Shown here: positions 1 through 11,831 of the stretch, one piece after another
How the letters are laid out: each line of letters opens with the position of its first letter
Numbering within the stretch: the stretch's first letter is position 1
Source of the DNA: Odontesthes bonariensis
Taxonomy: Eukaryota > Chordata > Actinopteri > Atheriniformes > Atherinopsidae
NCBI RefSeq assembly: GCF_027942865.1
Contig: NC_134525.1
Coordinates: forward strand, 20,645,657-20,709,656
Reading direction: 5' to 3'
Length of the DNA stretch: 64,000 nucleotides
The notes under the pieces: generated by a model
Seen by the model: the letters and a program-made list of their open reading frames with translations, nothing else
Databases searched by the model: none
Told to the model about the DNA's origin: nothing
Position numbers and translations under genes: made by a program

Positions 1-3000
1 ATCTGCAATTAAATGACAAGAGAACTTTTGTAGTAATTGCTGCAATTACAGGATAGGTAGTGTCCATTAGCATTTTGCTTCTTTCATGATTTAAATTGGC
101 CTGCAAACCAACGATTATAATAGGAATATGAGGAACAATTAATTTAAAAGGAGGATAATGATAGAATGAGTAGAAAACAATTTAGCTGTTCATGCGACAA
201 TAGAACGTTTGAGAGAACAGAGGACATATCTTATTTGTGGCATGCTGAGAAAATAACAATCCAATTTTGCATGACAGGACAAATATTGAATCGATCAAAG
301 CAATTCAGGGGAAATATGAAAAAGTCTTCAACAGTGCATGGCTGTGCCTTAAAAAACACATTGTTCTTGGAATTCATTCACAGGTAATATACACTCTGGA
401 GTCATTGCTGGAATGGAGAGGCCATCTTCTCTGACCCCTCTAGCCACCAGATGAGCTGTTATCGACAAATATCTCTGTCATTCCAGTTGACTCTGCTGGA
501 GTCCTTGAAATATGTCAAGTGAGAGCTCAGCAAAAAATTGAAAACGTCTGGCTTCACTTAGTTCGAAAAGAGTTCTCCACCCTTGGATGATGTCTGTGGC
601 TCAATTTAAGTGACAGTCTTGATTCTCTCATTTCCAATTTACAGCAGAGCTGCAGTGAGAGAGAGCAAAGTGTTTAATTAGCTAGTGTATGAGATTCCTG
701 TGAGTCTCCGAAGGTTTCCAGTGGGTTGTCAGATTTAAATTAGCCTCAGACTTTCAAATTTTATTTAATTAATGTCTCAGACAAGCTTGAATTGAAGGCC
801 ACGTGATTATGTCCTGGTGCTACAACAACACAGTCATGCGTTTGTGGTGGATGTGATGAGAGAAACTAAATTAATTATCCAGTGAGACCCCTAAATAATG
901 TTCTGTCATAGCAACATAGTCTCTTGGTATGCTTTCATTCTTAAACAGTCTAAAACAGTTGGACACCCCTGACTCTACAGCATAAAACTCAACCATGTGA
1001 TTAGTGTACTGGAGGCATTTAAGAGTGAAGAAAACGTGTCAAAAAGCTGTTTATTCCACTTTTATTGACCATGATGATGGTGCCATCTGCTGGTTAGTTG
1101 TGTGCAAAATCCCAACTCTGTGTTTAACCTTATCCTACCACTAGGAGGACACTGCACTACTGTATGCACCATGCATAATCCAGCCAATTGAGGAACTCAA
1201 CCACCATGGGACTTATCTCTCCTGATAAGATCTTATGTTTTGTTTCCATTTCGTTACTGATAAAGCTATCCGTTCTCCCACACAAACGAAATTCAAACTT
1301 ATCAGAGATTAGATTATGCAGTGATAGATGCGGCCTGTCACTGCCACACAGTGACCCTGCTATATCTGCTGCTCTTTATCAGAAAAAAAGTAACAACACC
1401 ACTCTTGTGGTATGACTAAGAAAATTGTAATTGATAACATGAAGTAATTAGAAAACTTAGTAAAAAAAAACATCTCTTTAAAGAGGGTAATCATTCAGTA
1501 AAACATACAAATACATTTCTGGGTGAAATTTGCAAGTAGATAGAACACATTCAATGAAATGTGATTCCTTTGAGCTCTACATGTAAGGCCAATGTCATTT
1601 TTGATAATCAGACAATCTACATAATTTACACTCATTGAGCCTTTGCATCATGTGCAAACAACACACTCATCTACAACAACTAGAATTAATAATTTGACTC
1701 CTTGCCAATGATTTTTTTTTAATGTTTTTATGTCCTTTTGGACATGCACTTTTTTTGATGGTTGCTTGTGAAAATTACTGGTTAGGCTCTGTACAAAATC
1801 CATAAAATAAAAACAGTTCCTCCTGAGGCCTTAGAATTGAAAAGCCGCTCTGTGATTCAAGGCTGAAGACACAATTTAAAGCGCAGGACAATCACACACA
1901 GTATATCAAGGCTTCAGCTCTGACAAGTGCACAGCAGGATAACAAGGTCAGTGGTGGGCCAGTTGTACAGTATGAGACATACTGTTCAAATCCTGTGACT
2001 TTCAGAATCATGTGATGTCAGTGAGTGGCACAAGTGTTAATAAGCTGTATAATCAAACAGTGACATCAAGGTTTTGAACTCTGACACGCTGGGAGACCAG
2101 ACAATCTGTTTGAGCCACAATGAATGCATTTTCTGGTCCAACCATTCACTCAGCCTGTGGACTTTTTACCTTGAATTTCAAGCCATTTTCACAAATCATT
2201 ATAAGTTGAACTATTGTAAAACTTACATTTTCTTTGTGGAGGAAATATTTTTTGCAAAACCTTAAGTAATAGTTAAGATCTGTCACACCTTTCCAGTGAA
2301 GTGGTGCAATCGGGTTGTTTTTCTCTGCATTTCAAGGGTCAAGTGGAAATCCTCGAGTTAACAGTAAACAAGGCCGGTTTACTTTTTAACTTATACTGTG
2401 TTTTTTCCCACACTAATCGTCTTTGGCAACAGGGTGTTTCGCACTTCCCCTGATATGAGGCCAGCACACAGCGTTAAACATTAAGCTGCAGACAGACTCA
2501 ACCAGTTCACAGAGTGCAGTAAAATGCTTAATTCTGTACAACCTGGTATCCAGAACAGTCAATTAATATTTACAAAACACTGGGGAAAGCTTTAAAGACA
2601 ATCAATGTTTTTGTATCACTAAAAGAACAATTTTACATTTTAAAAAGATTTCAGTATTTAGTACTGAGTACTGATATATTATTATATTAGGTCGAATAAG
2701 TACTCTTGGCAGAGAATTTTGCCTATATTAGTTTGTCAGATGATGAATGTTTTTAAATTGGACTGTAAAGTTTATGTCAACAAATGTTCCTACTATGTTC
2801 CTAAGACTCTTTCTTGTCATTTCTGGAAGTTTTGTCATGTTAGAGTTTTCTCAGAAGTCAGAACACACCCAAAATGATTAAATTCCAGTTTCAAGTTAGA
2901 AAATAAGCAGGACTTAGCTGAATGACCAGGATCAGTATTGCTATCAATACTTGTCAATAACAACACATTACACTGAATTTTGCATGTACCTAGTAGCAAT

Positions 3001-4400
3001 ATGTTCACAGATTAAGGTTATACAGTACTATGTGTGCAACTGATTTTTGCTCACAAATCACTCATTATTGCGGCCATGTTAGGTTTTTAGGTCAGGGATG
3101 GTGAGGTTCCATTGACTTTTGAACTCCAAACCTAGATCTTTATTGTTCATTGTAGGAAAGTTAAAGAAAGTCTCCTCAATTTAGATTTCTGGCTCATTAA
3201 GTCAGATGAACCTCATCAACACCAACCTTTTAATCCAAATGGCTACCTCACACATAATAAGCAGTGAAAGCTGGAGTATGTCACTTTGTATTTGTACTTT
3301 TCTCAACTTTGTGTCATATAAAATCACACAGCACTGTCTAATCTGTATCTGGGAGCATAGCAATCCCTTGCATCTCCAATCCACCAGTCATGCTGAAGTG
3401 TCCTTGGCAACAGTAGGGGGACAGTGAACCTAACATTGGCACCTTGGCGTTCCTCATTTTTACTTTGGAGTTACCTGATGAGACCATTAAACTGTCGCCA
3501 CCGAACAAGAATATAGAAGTATGGTAAAACAAGAAAGCCTCTCCTTTTCTGCCTCTGCATACAAGCAGCACATAACTTATCGGTCATGATGGTGCCTTTC
3601 ATTGGCAAGGCCAGACGGGCTGTCTAACAAAGACAATCCAACCAAGAGACTTTTATAAGCTATAAGTCATGAACCCATCTATCTTGGTGCTCTCATGGGG
3701 CGAGCTGCCCTATTATTCACTGTCTATGAAGCAGCTCCGGGATCTGCCTGTCATCAACATCATGACTCATTTCTGTCTCCGTGCAGCTTTGCTTGAGGAC
3801 AAACATGTGAGGAATATTTTTGCATCATTGTCCAACTTCTGACAAACTCACTTTTCATTTCCCTCTGCCCTCAAACACACACAAATTCACCCACTGAGGG
3901 AGCAGCTATGATTGGTCAAGAATGACATCTGAGTGAACAGCTGGGATCATTCAGGCTGCTTATTGGCTGTTGAGCTGTGCTGTTCCTGAGCACCAGCTCA
4001 GCTGGTTTGAATAGAGCTTTTGTGAAAATATGCCACACAGACACAGTGGGAAGATCACAAACATATGTCTAAAGCAGTCCTAACAAAAGCCCTACTGCAA
4101 AAGTGCTCAGTTATTGAGGTGTTCAATAGAGGCTGGTTCAGCATTACGGCATTTAATACCCTGGTAATCCCTTTATTATACTGCTAAAATCACAAATTAA
4201 TTCAAATTGTAGAAACATTAACACACTAAAGCGGTTTCCTGGAACGAAAGTTAATAAGCCAAATTTTTTTTCTTTATAAGTGTGATAAAAAGTCAACAGT
4301 TAGCTAAGCACTGTGAAGTGGGTAGTTTGTTTTGACATTTCAGTAAACTACAAAGCAAAGCAGCAAAAAAAAGTGGAAAATCATGTATTTAAAGGTTGCA
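1..4400. other. gene-free left flank, first part
   Basis: No exon with convincing splice sites or a recognisable protein was found on either strand; open frames are short and compositionally random. About 3590-4010 is a less AT-biased, more complex island containing an ATGATTGGTCA CCAAT-type box near 3909 and TTATTGGCTG near 3961. It could be a regulatory element, but this is a visual impression only. Confidence 0.5.
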
Positions 4401-4402
4401 TG

Positions 4403-4524
4403 ATGATGTGGTGGTTAGCTGTGTTGCATCACAGTTAGAATGTTCCCGGTTTGAATCTCAGCTGAGCTTTTCCGTGTGGGTTTTCTCTGGGTACTCCGGC
4501 TCCATCCCGCCATCCAAAAACATA
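4403..4524 (+). repeat. degraded fish tRNA-derived SINE-like repeat
   Basis: The stretch runs from GATGTGGTGGTTAGCTGTGT through CCCGGTTTGAATCTCAGCTG to GGGTTTTCTCTGGGTACTCC and ends at CATCCAAAAACATAAAGG. This order (GTGGTTAGC, a B-box-like GGTTTGAATC, then the GGGTACTCCGGCT block and CCAAAAACAT) is characteristic of a very common teleost dispersed repeat. The copy is diverged and truncated. The family name is not assigned. Confidence 0.7.
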
Positions 4525-4529
4525 AAGGA

Positions 4530-7500
4530 CAGAAAAGAAAAACAGAAATCATAACAGTGCGTGTCAAAGCACTTCAACAAAACACAATTGAATTTCAGAA
4601 AACAAATCAACGCTACAGAAAAATGTAACAATGGAAGAACAGAATCGTTCAAACGTGGTTTCTGAAGTTTTACAGGCTTTTTATATACGGTTTTTTGTCA
4701 TGTCATTGTACTTTGAACCTAAAGAATGACTGAAGCAAATTAAAAAAAATAACACAAAATGAAATTATTTATCTTTGAAACATAAACATTCTCATTAATT
4801 TACTTGCAAAGGGTTTTCAAGGTGTTTGGCAGGAAGATCGTTGCAGGATTCTTAGAAAATGGGCCAGTTGTTCCTTTTATTTAGGCAATTTTCAGTCTTC
4901 CAATAGATTGAATCAATTTTGATACTGAGATGGGGGATCTCCTGCAGGTCTCCTTGTTCTTCATATTGCTGAAAAAAACAACCAAAATTTGGAACAACCA
5001 ATAAGAATCTAAACATATTGAGAGTCTAAAACAGTTGCTGAAGCTCCTCGCTTATAAGATTTGCTCAGCATTAAGAATGTAAACAGAGGAATTGAATCCA
5101 TGGTAATAAAGCAATCCAACAGAGTCAGCTGTTTTAAATTTGCTTATGTTCACACTAAGTGAGTGTTTGCACCAGCCACATATTTATCATACAAAAGCTG
5201 TTAATAAGTCTGCTCATCCACCTGTGGGCACAAAAAAATCCCCAAAACATCCTACCTTTTCCCTTAAAGAACCACATTAAATGCAGGTCACTTTCTCTGA
5301 AATAAAAGCCCTGGATCAGGATTTTCTTATTAACCCCCAGCTACACTTTGTTTTGGCACAAGGCTCATAGAAAGAAGGCACACTGTACCGGAAAGTGTGT
5401 ACTACCTGTATAGGAGCTGCTGTGAGACAATTTCAGAGCTGAGCAGCAAAGAACAAAGGGATACAAAGATAGGATCCTTGTGCCACGCCCTCAGGCTGCA
5501 GAGCCAGGGCCTTTATGGCAACCTCTGTAAAGCTGGTTGATACACTCTATACCCAAGAATCCTCTTTCATCTTCCATGGCACAGTGAGAGCCAGAGAGCC
5601 ACTGAAAAAAGAATATTTATTCAGGAGACTACTCGCAATGCAATGAAGCAGTGCTTTTGGAAAAAAGAAAAAAACAGAAGGTTGGAGAAGTTTAGGGAAA
5701 CTGTGGATTACTAATCTAGCAATAAAACGGATGGATGCTGCAGTTACCTATGGCACATATACTAGAAATATTCTAATTGATGGGTTAAAGCAATTTCAGA
5801 GGTTCTCCAAATGTGTATCTCAGCACTGAAGAGAGGAACATGTCATTTTTGACACATGAAGTGGAAGGAATAAACAGGATGAAGCTGAAACCGTTTTCAT
5901 CTTAATCAACTCTCCGTGATGGTGGATTAGGATGTTTCCTTTTATAATTTCACACAGGATTGAGGAAAAAATTGTCAGGCTCGAGTTTGATAGATCAATT
6001 TGCAGCTCTTCCAGCAGGCTTTTTCTCCCCTTTCCTATTATAAAATCCCTCTGAGTCTAACAGCATAATCTATGACACGCTTGATCTGCTATTCATTTGA
6101 AGTGTCATAGCATCCTGCTTTATCTCCTGACGTGGCGGAGACCTCCTCAACGCCAGCTTCAACGCTGTTAGTTGCTAGAAGCTATTTGCTATATGCCGAG
6201 TCATTTTCACGGTTATTATGGCCCCGCATTAGCTACCATAACACTTCAGCCTCCTCATTAACGCACATGTTACTGTCAGTAGAACTACTAGACGTAATCT
6301 AGATTACCACAGTATATCTCTGTTATTCAGTATAATTCATCATGCCTTTTCCATTACTGTAACATATTATTTCATGTGTTTTCACATGTGGATGTCATCT
6401 TAGGTCATACATATCCACCACTACACCTTTTTCTTGTAGGCCTACAGTAACACACAAGTAGCACATTCAGGCTGAAGCAAAGACAGAGATTTACACGCTG
6501 ACACTCCCACACACTCACTGCTGTAGGCTTTTATCCTCAGGCACCTGGATAGCAAAGAATCACACTGAGAGAAACTAATTCATTTGGGATACACACACAT
6601 ACCACTTCCCTGAGACAAGCCTTTAGTCCTGAGGCTGAGAGGAATACTATTGTTGGAGTACTCTGGTTTTCTGGTAGTTTGGGGCCTCGGAGAGCTCAAG
6701 TGCACCCGTCTCTTTCTGACCTCCTTTACCCCCCCTTTTGTGAAATACTGAGGCTCTGGCGATTTATCGGCGTTAACCACATTGCTCACTGAAATTAGGG
6801 CAAAGTAAATATGACTGATGTCATTAACTATGGATTACTACTGTGTAATTTTAGGACTGAGGCTGTGTGTTTGCAAATATCCTCATGGAGTGGATATCAA
6901 TGAAATTATATTCAAGTATCTTTTAAGAGAGCTATGAAGTTAAGAGAAAAAGTAACCTGCTCTGGTTAAAAAACTGAATTTCCTCTTTGATGGTCCTCCC
7001 ATCCCATCAGACATGCTGCATTTGTTCAAGCCCTCCACATACATCAATACAACTCTAAGCACTCAGAAATGAAACCAGGGAGACAAATGCAAACTTTTCA
7101 ACCCTCAATATACTTTCATGCTCGACTTACTCGCGAGAAAATAGTGAAACAGCTCTAGTGGAGTGCGGATGTTACATATATATTTAAACACTCAGTTATC
7201 ACTGCCATTTTAGAAATGGCTTTTATTCTCATTCTATTCGAGTGAAACCAATTTAGTTTGAATGTGCTCTCTGAAGTTATAATGCTAACACTGAAAAGGA
7301 CTCTTTATCTCTTAAATTGTGTGATGACATGGTTAGAACACAGAGAAAGAGATTTCCTCTTTCAATACATTTTCCTTTACTTCATTTGCAGCCTCAGCTC
7401 ACATGAAAATGTGTAATAACTACATTAGTCCGCAGTCTTAATATATTACCCACACAATGAAGGTCTCAGAATTGTGACATGTTTTTTTTTTTTGCCCTTT

Positions 7501-9780
7501 CTTTTGTAGAGGTTTGCATCCATATCATATGACTGCCGTGTCTCTTTCTCTGCACACACAGACAAGCTAAAAAGCCACAAAGACCTGCTTAATAGGTGGG
7601 GAATATTTTCCATTGAGAAGACTGGGGCGTGTTTCATCTTATAGACCTAGTTTCGATTTCAGTTGCCATTATGTTTTCAGTCACATGCACCACCATTTTC
7701 ACACATTAGGACACATGAGGAGTCAGATTCTCCATCGCTTATCCGCTTCATTCACATGTGGCTTCATTTAGAGATTTACCATTGGACTAGAGCTGGTTGA
7801 ACACACATCCAGTGTGTCTGATGTGAACATATGTGTTCTCACATGTTTAGAAAAAAAATGTCAGCACTGTAGTGCATGTGTATTTAAACACCTTAAGGTC
7901 CCATTTTTTTTTAATGTCATCTTCTAGACTTAAAGATTTGCTGCAATGAAAATCAAAATGTGGGGCTTTTTATTTGCTACGAGACACGGGGGTGTCCCCT
8001 TCTGATAAATATAAAGTTGGTAAGCCTGTTAACATGTATACAAAATATATATAAAACTCTGTAACCAAAGCTGCAAAACTACATCGAAAGTGAATTCAGT
8101 TTCTTTTGAGACTTCATACAACACATCATACTGTAATACAATGTATGCAGTCTTTGTGTTTTTGGTCAGCCTTCCATTTATCAGGGTGACACCACAAGTA
8201 CCGGACTTCATGTCGATCAACTGGTAAGTTTATTTATTCTTGGTGTTTTTTTTCTCTGACCCACTCTCGTTCCACATTATGGTGCTCAATTAGTAAGTCT
8301 CTTGGTGGAGCTGCCCAGCTGTGATGGAAGGCCACCTAATATTCTTTAAAGTAAATAAAAGTGAACATTTTATCATTCTGGTCCTTCCACCTGCTACGAC
8401 TTTGTATAATTTAACTCCATCTTTTTCCGAATCCCTCTCTGTTTCAAATATGTACCCCAACATTCAAACTTGCCATTGCATAGGGTAGCAGAGATGGAGA
8501 GGACAGGGCAGTCCGGTGTCATCTGCTGGCAGCAGAGGTGTCGGAGGGGCCAAATTACAATATTGCTAGATCTCCATTGACTAAAAGAGGAAATAGGTGA
8601 AATCATACTGAAGCCTTTTTTTCTTTTATAGCAAAAAACTTTGAAATATCCAGTTATGAGCTGAAAACTGAGTTGTTAAGAGTTTCATTACAGGCATGGA
8701 GCAATTATTGCAGCATCCTCTTGACTAAAGTTTAGAGACAAAAATGTGTGTTCTCACATTTAAACTTTATGTTTAGATGAGCCTGGTGGAACTTTACACA
8801 CAGACTTAACAAGTTTCTGTGGTTAACTTGAAGATTGAAGGCAGTTTATGTACAATACTCAGCTTAGCTAACAATACTAATGTTCTGTTTCATGTTTCAG
8901 AGCTAATGTTCCTGTCTGATTTGTCATGATATAGGTCAGTGATTTTAGATGTGTAGTTACAGTTATGCTGGCATGCACTGATCCTTACCACAGTGAAGGA
9001 TTATGTTATTGTTTGATATTTGTTGCAGCTGAGGATGTGATACAAATGACTGAGTCTTGTGTGATCGAAGATTTTTCCGTTTTGAGTTGTTTTGTATTGT
9101 CTGTACCGTTGTAGCATCAGCTATTATTTACTGTTTATTAATTTATGCGATTATTTTCCAAATGTAATTATTTTTTCTGACTTATAGACTATATAAAAAG
9201 AAAAGGGGTTAGCATGCCTTGCCAAAAATAGAGCCGGTGCTTCCACATGCCACAAACCTGCATTCTATCTGTTGACAGGTGGTAACTCCTGTGGTTGCAA
9301 AAAGTTAGTTCAATCATTTTCCATACAAGTGGGTAAATATGAATTTGTGACTTCAGTAAGCATTTTCTTTATGGTTTTATGGTCTTAACAGCCAGTTCTG
9401 TATCTTGTTTTATAAAACAGGATGTCAAAGTTGTGATTAATGTTCCATCTAGAGGGAAATGGGCAGGCTATGCCTTTAGATGAAACCATGGGGTTACTGA
9501 TACACTGCTGGTCAATGATCAGATCATGGTCACACTGACATCCATCGGTCATTCATAATTTTCATTTTCTTTTAAAAGATTTGGAAAGCTTGAGTCTCCA
9601 AACCAATGGAATGAAATTTAATAAGACCGTTACAAGACAATTTGGACTGCAACTTTATGTCTCCTCCTCTTCTCAACACAAATAACTCTGTTAACTCAGT
9701 TGCCCATTCACAATTTTAACCAAAGATTATTGTAACGTTTTGCATTTTGTGCTGTGATACAATGTAACTGAAACTATTAC
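4530..9780. other. gene-free intergenic stretch
   Basis: No gene is recognised. Short open frames lack splice sites or protein-like composition. About 6000-6290 is a more complex island (GCATAATCTATGACACGC, CCTGACGTGGCGGAGACC, GGCCCCGCATTAGCTACC) that might be a conserved noncoding element. The rest is AT-rich with homopolymer runs. Confidence 0.45.
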
Positions 9781-10200
9781 TATGATGGTACTATATCACG
9801 GTTCACCTGTTAGCATGCTAATATTTGCAATTTGCACCAACACAAGGCAAAACTAATATGAAATCTTGAACGTGTTTCTAATTGATCTTGACAGGCTTAT
9901 GAACGTCCGTTCAAGATGATCCACTTTGTAAAAATCAATCCATTTTCTCTGAAGCACAACTGGAATGCCCTGTATGGAAAACTATGAATGTCTGTCTAAA
10001 AAGGATTAACTATTTTATTGGATAAATCCTAAAAGTAAAAGGCTTAACATCACAACTGAAGACAGTTAATGTCTTTGCAAAATTTCACGCCCATCCATCC
10101 AACGTAGTAGACTGACAGATACAACCAAACCTCTGGTATGGCTAAAATTATTTTAAAAATCTCTGGATCACCCATATTGTTTTACAGTCAATGGATGCTT
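9780..10200 (+). repeat. degraded teleost interspersed repeat
   Basis: The blocks CCTGTTAGCATGCTAATATT, then later TGTATGGAAAACTATGAATG and TTTCACGCCCATCCATCCAA, occur in the same order as in an abundant teleost interspersed repeat (…GTTAGCATGCTAA… ATGAATGTCTGT… AATCCATCCAA…). The copy is heavily decayed and its boundaries are approximate. Confidence 0.4.
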
Positions 10201-10661
10201 TTACAATAATTCCCGGTATCTGGGGCAATGTTTTCCTTCCTACGACTTAAAATCAGCCAAAATAATTGAATGAATAAATAAATTAGTAGTTGGTTTAAAG
10301 CTACGAAGCTGAATATTTGACAACTAGAAATGAGTCTCAATCTAAGCATTCTGCATTTTAGCAGCTAATGATTGCCATGAAACAATAAACACAACGGAGA
10401 CATCAGCAGCAGTTACTCAGACCAAGAAAAAAAAAAAAGGTTTTCAATTGCACTTGATTGAAAAGAAATGTTATCTGAAGAATATGCTGTTTTTGTTTAC
10501 CAAATTGGCTGTAGGTCATGAAGCCTCACTCAATTACCATTACCATAAAGCATACAAGATTCATGTATTTCATTGCTTTTCATGAGATGCCTGAGGCAGA
10601 TAAATAAATCTGACTTAGTTTGGGAGAGGTGAGTTGAAATAACTATACTTTTGTTTATAAT

Positions 10662-10685
10662 CTAGCTAACCTAACCTAACCTAAC
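10662..10685 (+). repeat. short CTAAC tandem repeat
   Basis: About four tandem CTAAC units (CTAACCTAACCTAACCTAAC). The unit is five bases, so it is not the vertebrate telomere hexamer; treated as a minor simple repeat. Confidence 0.7.
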
Positions 10686-10811
10686 GTCTTCTGCTGTATG
10701 CATGCACAGGGTGGGTGTCTGTTATTCCAAATGGACTAAAGGCACCAAAGTAGGTTACGCAGACCACAGCAAAACACGAAGCCTATCCATGTTGTTGTCA
10801 GTCCTTGGAGG

Positions 10812-10867
10812 AGGACACTGAACCTTTTTTTTTTTTTTTTTTTTTTTTTATAGGACACTGAACCTTT
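10812..10867 (-). mobile_element. poly(A)-only retro-insertion with 16 bp target-site duplication
   Basis: The 16-mer AGGACACTGAACCTTT occurs at 10812-10827 and again, identically, at 10852-10867. Between the copies there is only a T run of about 22 plus AT. This is what is expected from target-primed reverse transcription of a poly(A) tail inserted in minus orientation with nothing upstream of the tail. A 40 bp tandem duplication that captured a T tract is the alternative. Confidence 0.6.
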
Positions 10868-11339
10868 GTGCGATTACATTATCGCTGACTGACGTGCCGA
10901 AGCTCCACATCCCCTACCAAGCCCCCTTCCAAGCCACACCTCTTCCAGACTGACCCATAGTTCAACAACTTTTCACCGGAACCGATAGTTCCACTAACCC
11001 CGTTTCCCAATACCTGCCTATATAGAGCGCCTATAAATGAGATCAGAGTTAGTTGTAGCAGGTGTAACACACTGATTTAGTGCGAGAGGAAGCTTTTTTC
11101 ATTCATATACCCGAGGGATTAAGGCTTCAGGCTTGAGTCCTGCCTGGTAAAACACCACTTATAGTTTCATATAGAGCTGTAGGGTTTAGTTATTACAATT
11201 GCTAAGTATTAACATGTCCATCTTTTGTTTTATAATATCGATTTTTGATGCTGTAACTGTATCTTCTGATGACCATCTTCGAAGGCACGTTTTGCCATTC
11301 AAAGTATTTCTGTTTCTACTTTCGCTTCAGTCCTGCAGC

Positions 11340-11500
11340 CTCCTGATCTGTGCGTCTGAACCGGACGAGGGGGCGGTGGGGTGGCGACACGTCATATCAT
11401 CCGCCGCGCTCTGATTGGCTGCCGCCTCTCACCCGACACAGCTGTGATTGTTTTCTGCAGAGGAAGCTCTTGTCCGCGGTATGAGCTCTGTGCGGTGGAA
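11340..11500 (+). promoter_or_regulatory. insig1: insig1 promoter with SRE-like, GC-box and CCAAT elements
   Basis: A locally GC-rich stretch lies just upstream of the noncoding exon. It contains GGGGGCGGTGGGG (GC box, about 11370-11381) overlapping GTGGGGTGGC at 11376-11385, which is 8 of 10 to the reverse complement of the LDLR-type sterol element ATCACCCCAC. CACGTCA is at 11388-11394, GATTGGCT (inverted CCAAT, NF-Y type) at 11413-11420, and a second SRE-like TCACCCGAC at 11429-11437. Mammalian INSIG1 is a known SREBP target; SRE next to NF-Y and Sp1 sites is the classical arrangement. The transcription start is not defined by sequence alone. Confidence 0.6.
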
Positions 11501-11704
11501 TGAAGCAACACTGTGTTTTTTTCCCCCCTCCCTCTGTGCGTGTATTTACTAAAGATGATGTGAACAAACAACGTGATTGCGATCCGTGTTGTAAAGCTCA
11601 GGAAACCGAGGAGGGGATCCTGGGATAATCATTGGCCGAGGCGCGAATGAACAGGAGTAGAGGTTTCTGTTTCAAACAGACACAGAAGACGCCAGGAGAT
11701 CAAG
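11470..11704 (+). other. insig1: insig1 noncoding first exon (5' UTR), approximate start
   Basis: The sequence ends in AGATCAAG followed by GTAAGG at 11705, a strong splice donor. The next acceptor, TTTTTAACAAACAG, ends at 11817, so the coding exon begins at 11818, 14 bases before the start codon. The 5' boundary at about 11470 is a guess from the promoter position. The 113 bp intron 11705-11817 is therefore inside the 5' UTR. Confidence 0.55.
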
Positions 11705-11831
11705 GTAAGGACCACGAACTGTGACCCTTTCTCGTTGCTGTTTTATAGCCTTAAAAACGCATTCTGACACCAATTAAATCTTCTAGTTGGTTAAATGTGT
11801 TTATTTTTAACAAACAGACTCAAAGTGCCAA

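Noticed and set aside
10662..10685. Possible interstitial telomere repeat
   Set aside because: The unit is CTAAC (five bases), not the vertebrate hexamer, and there are only four copies.
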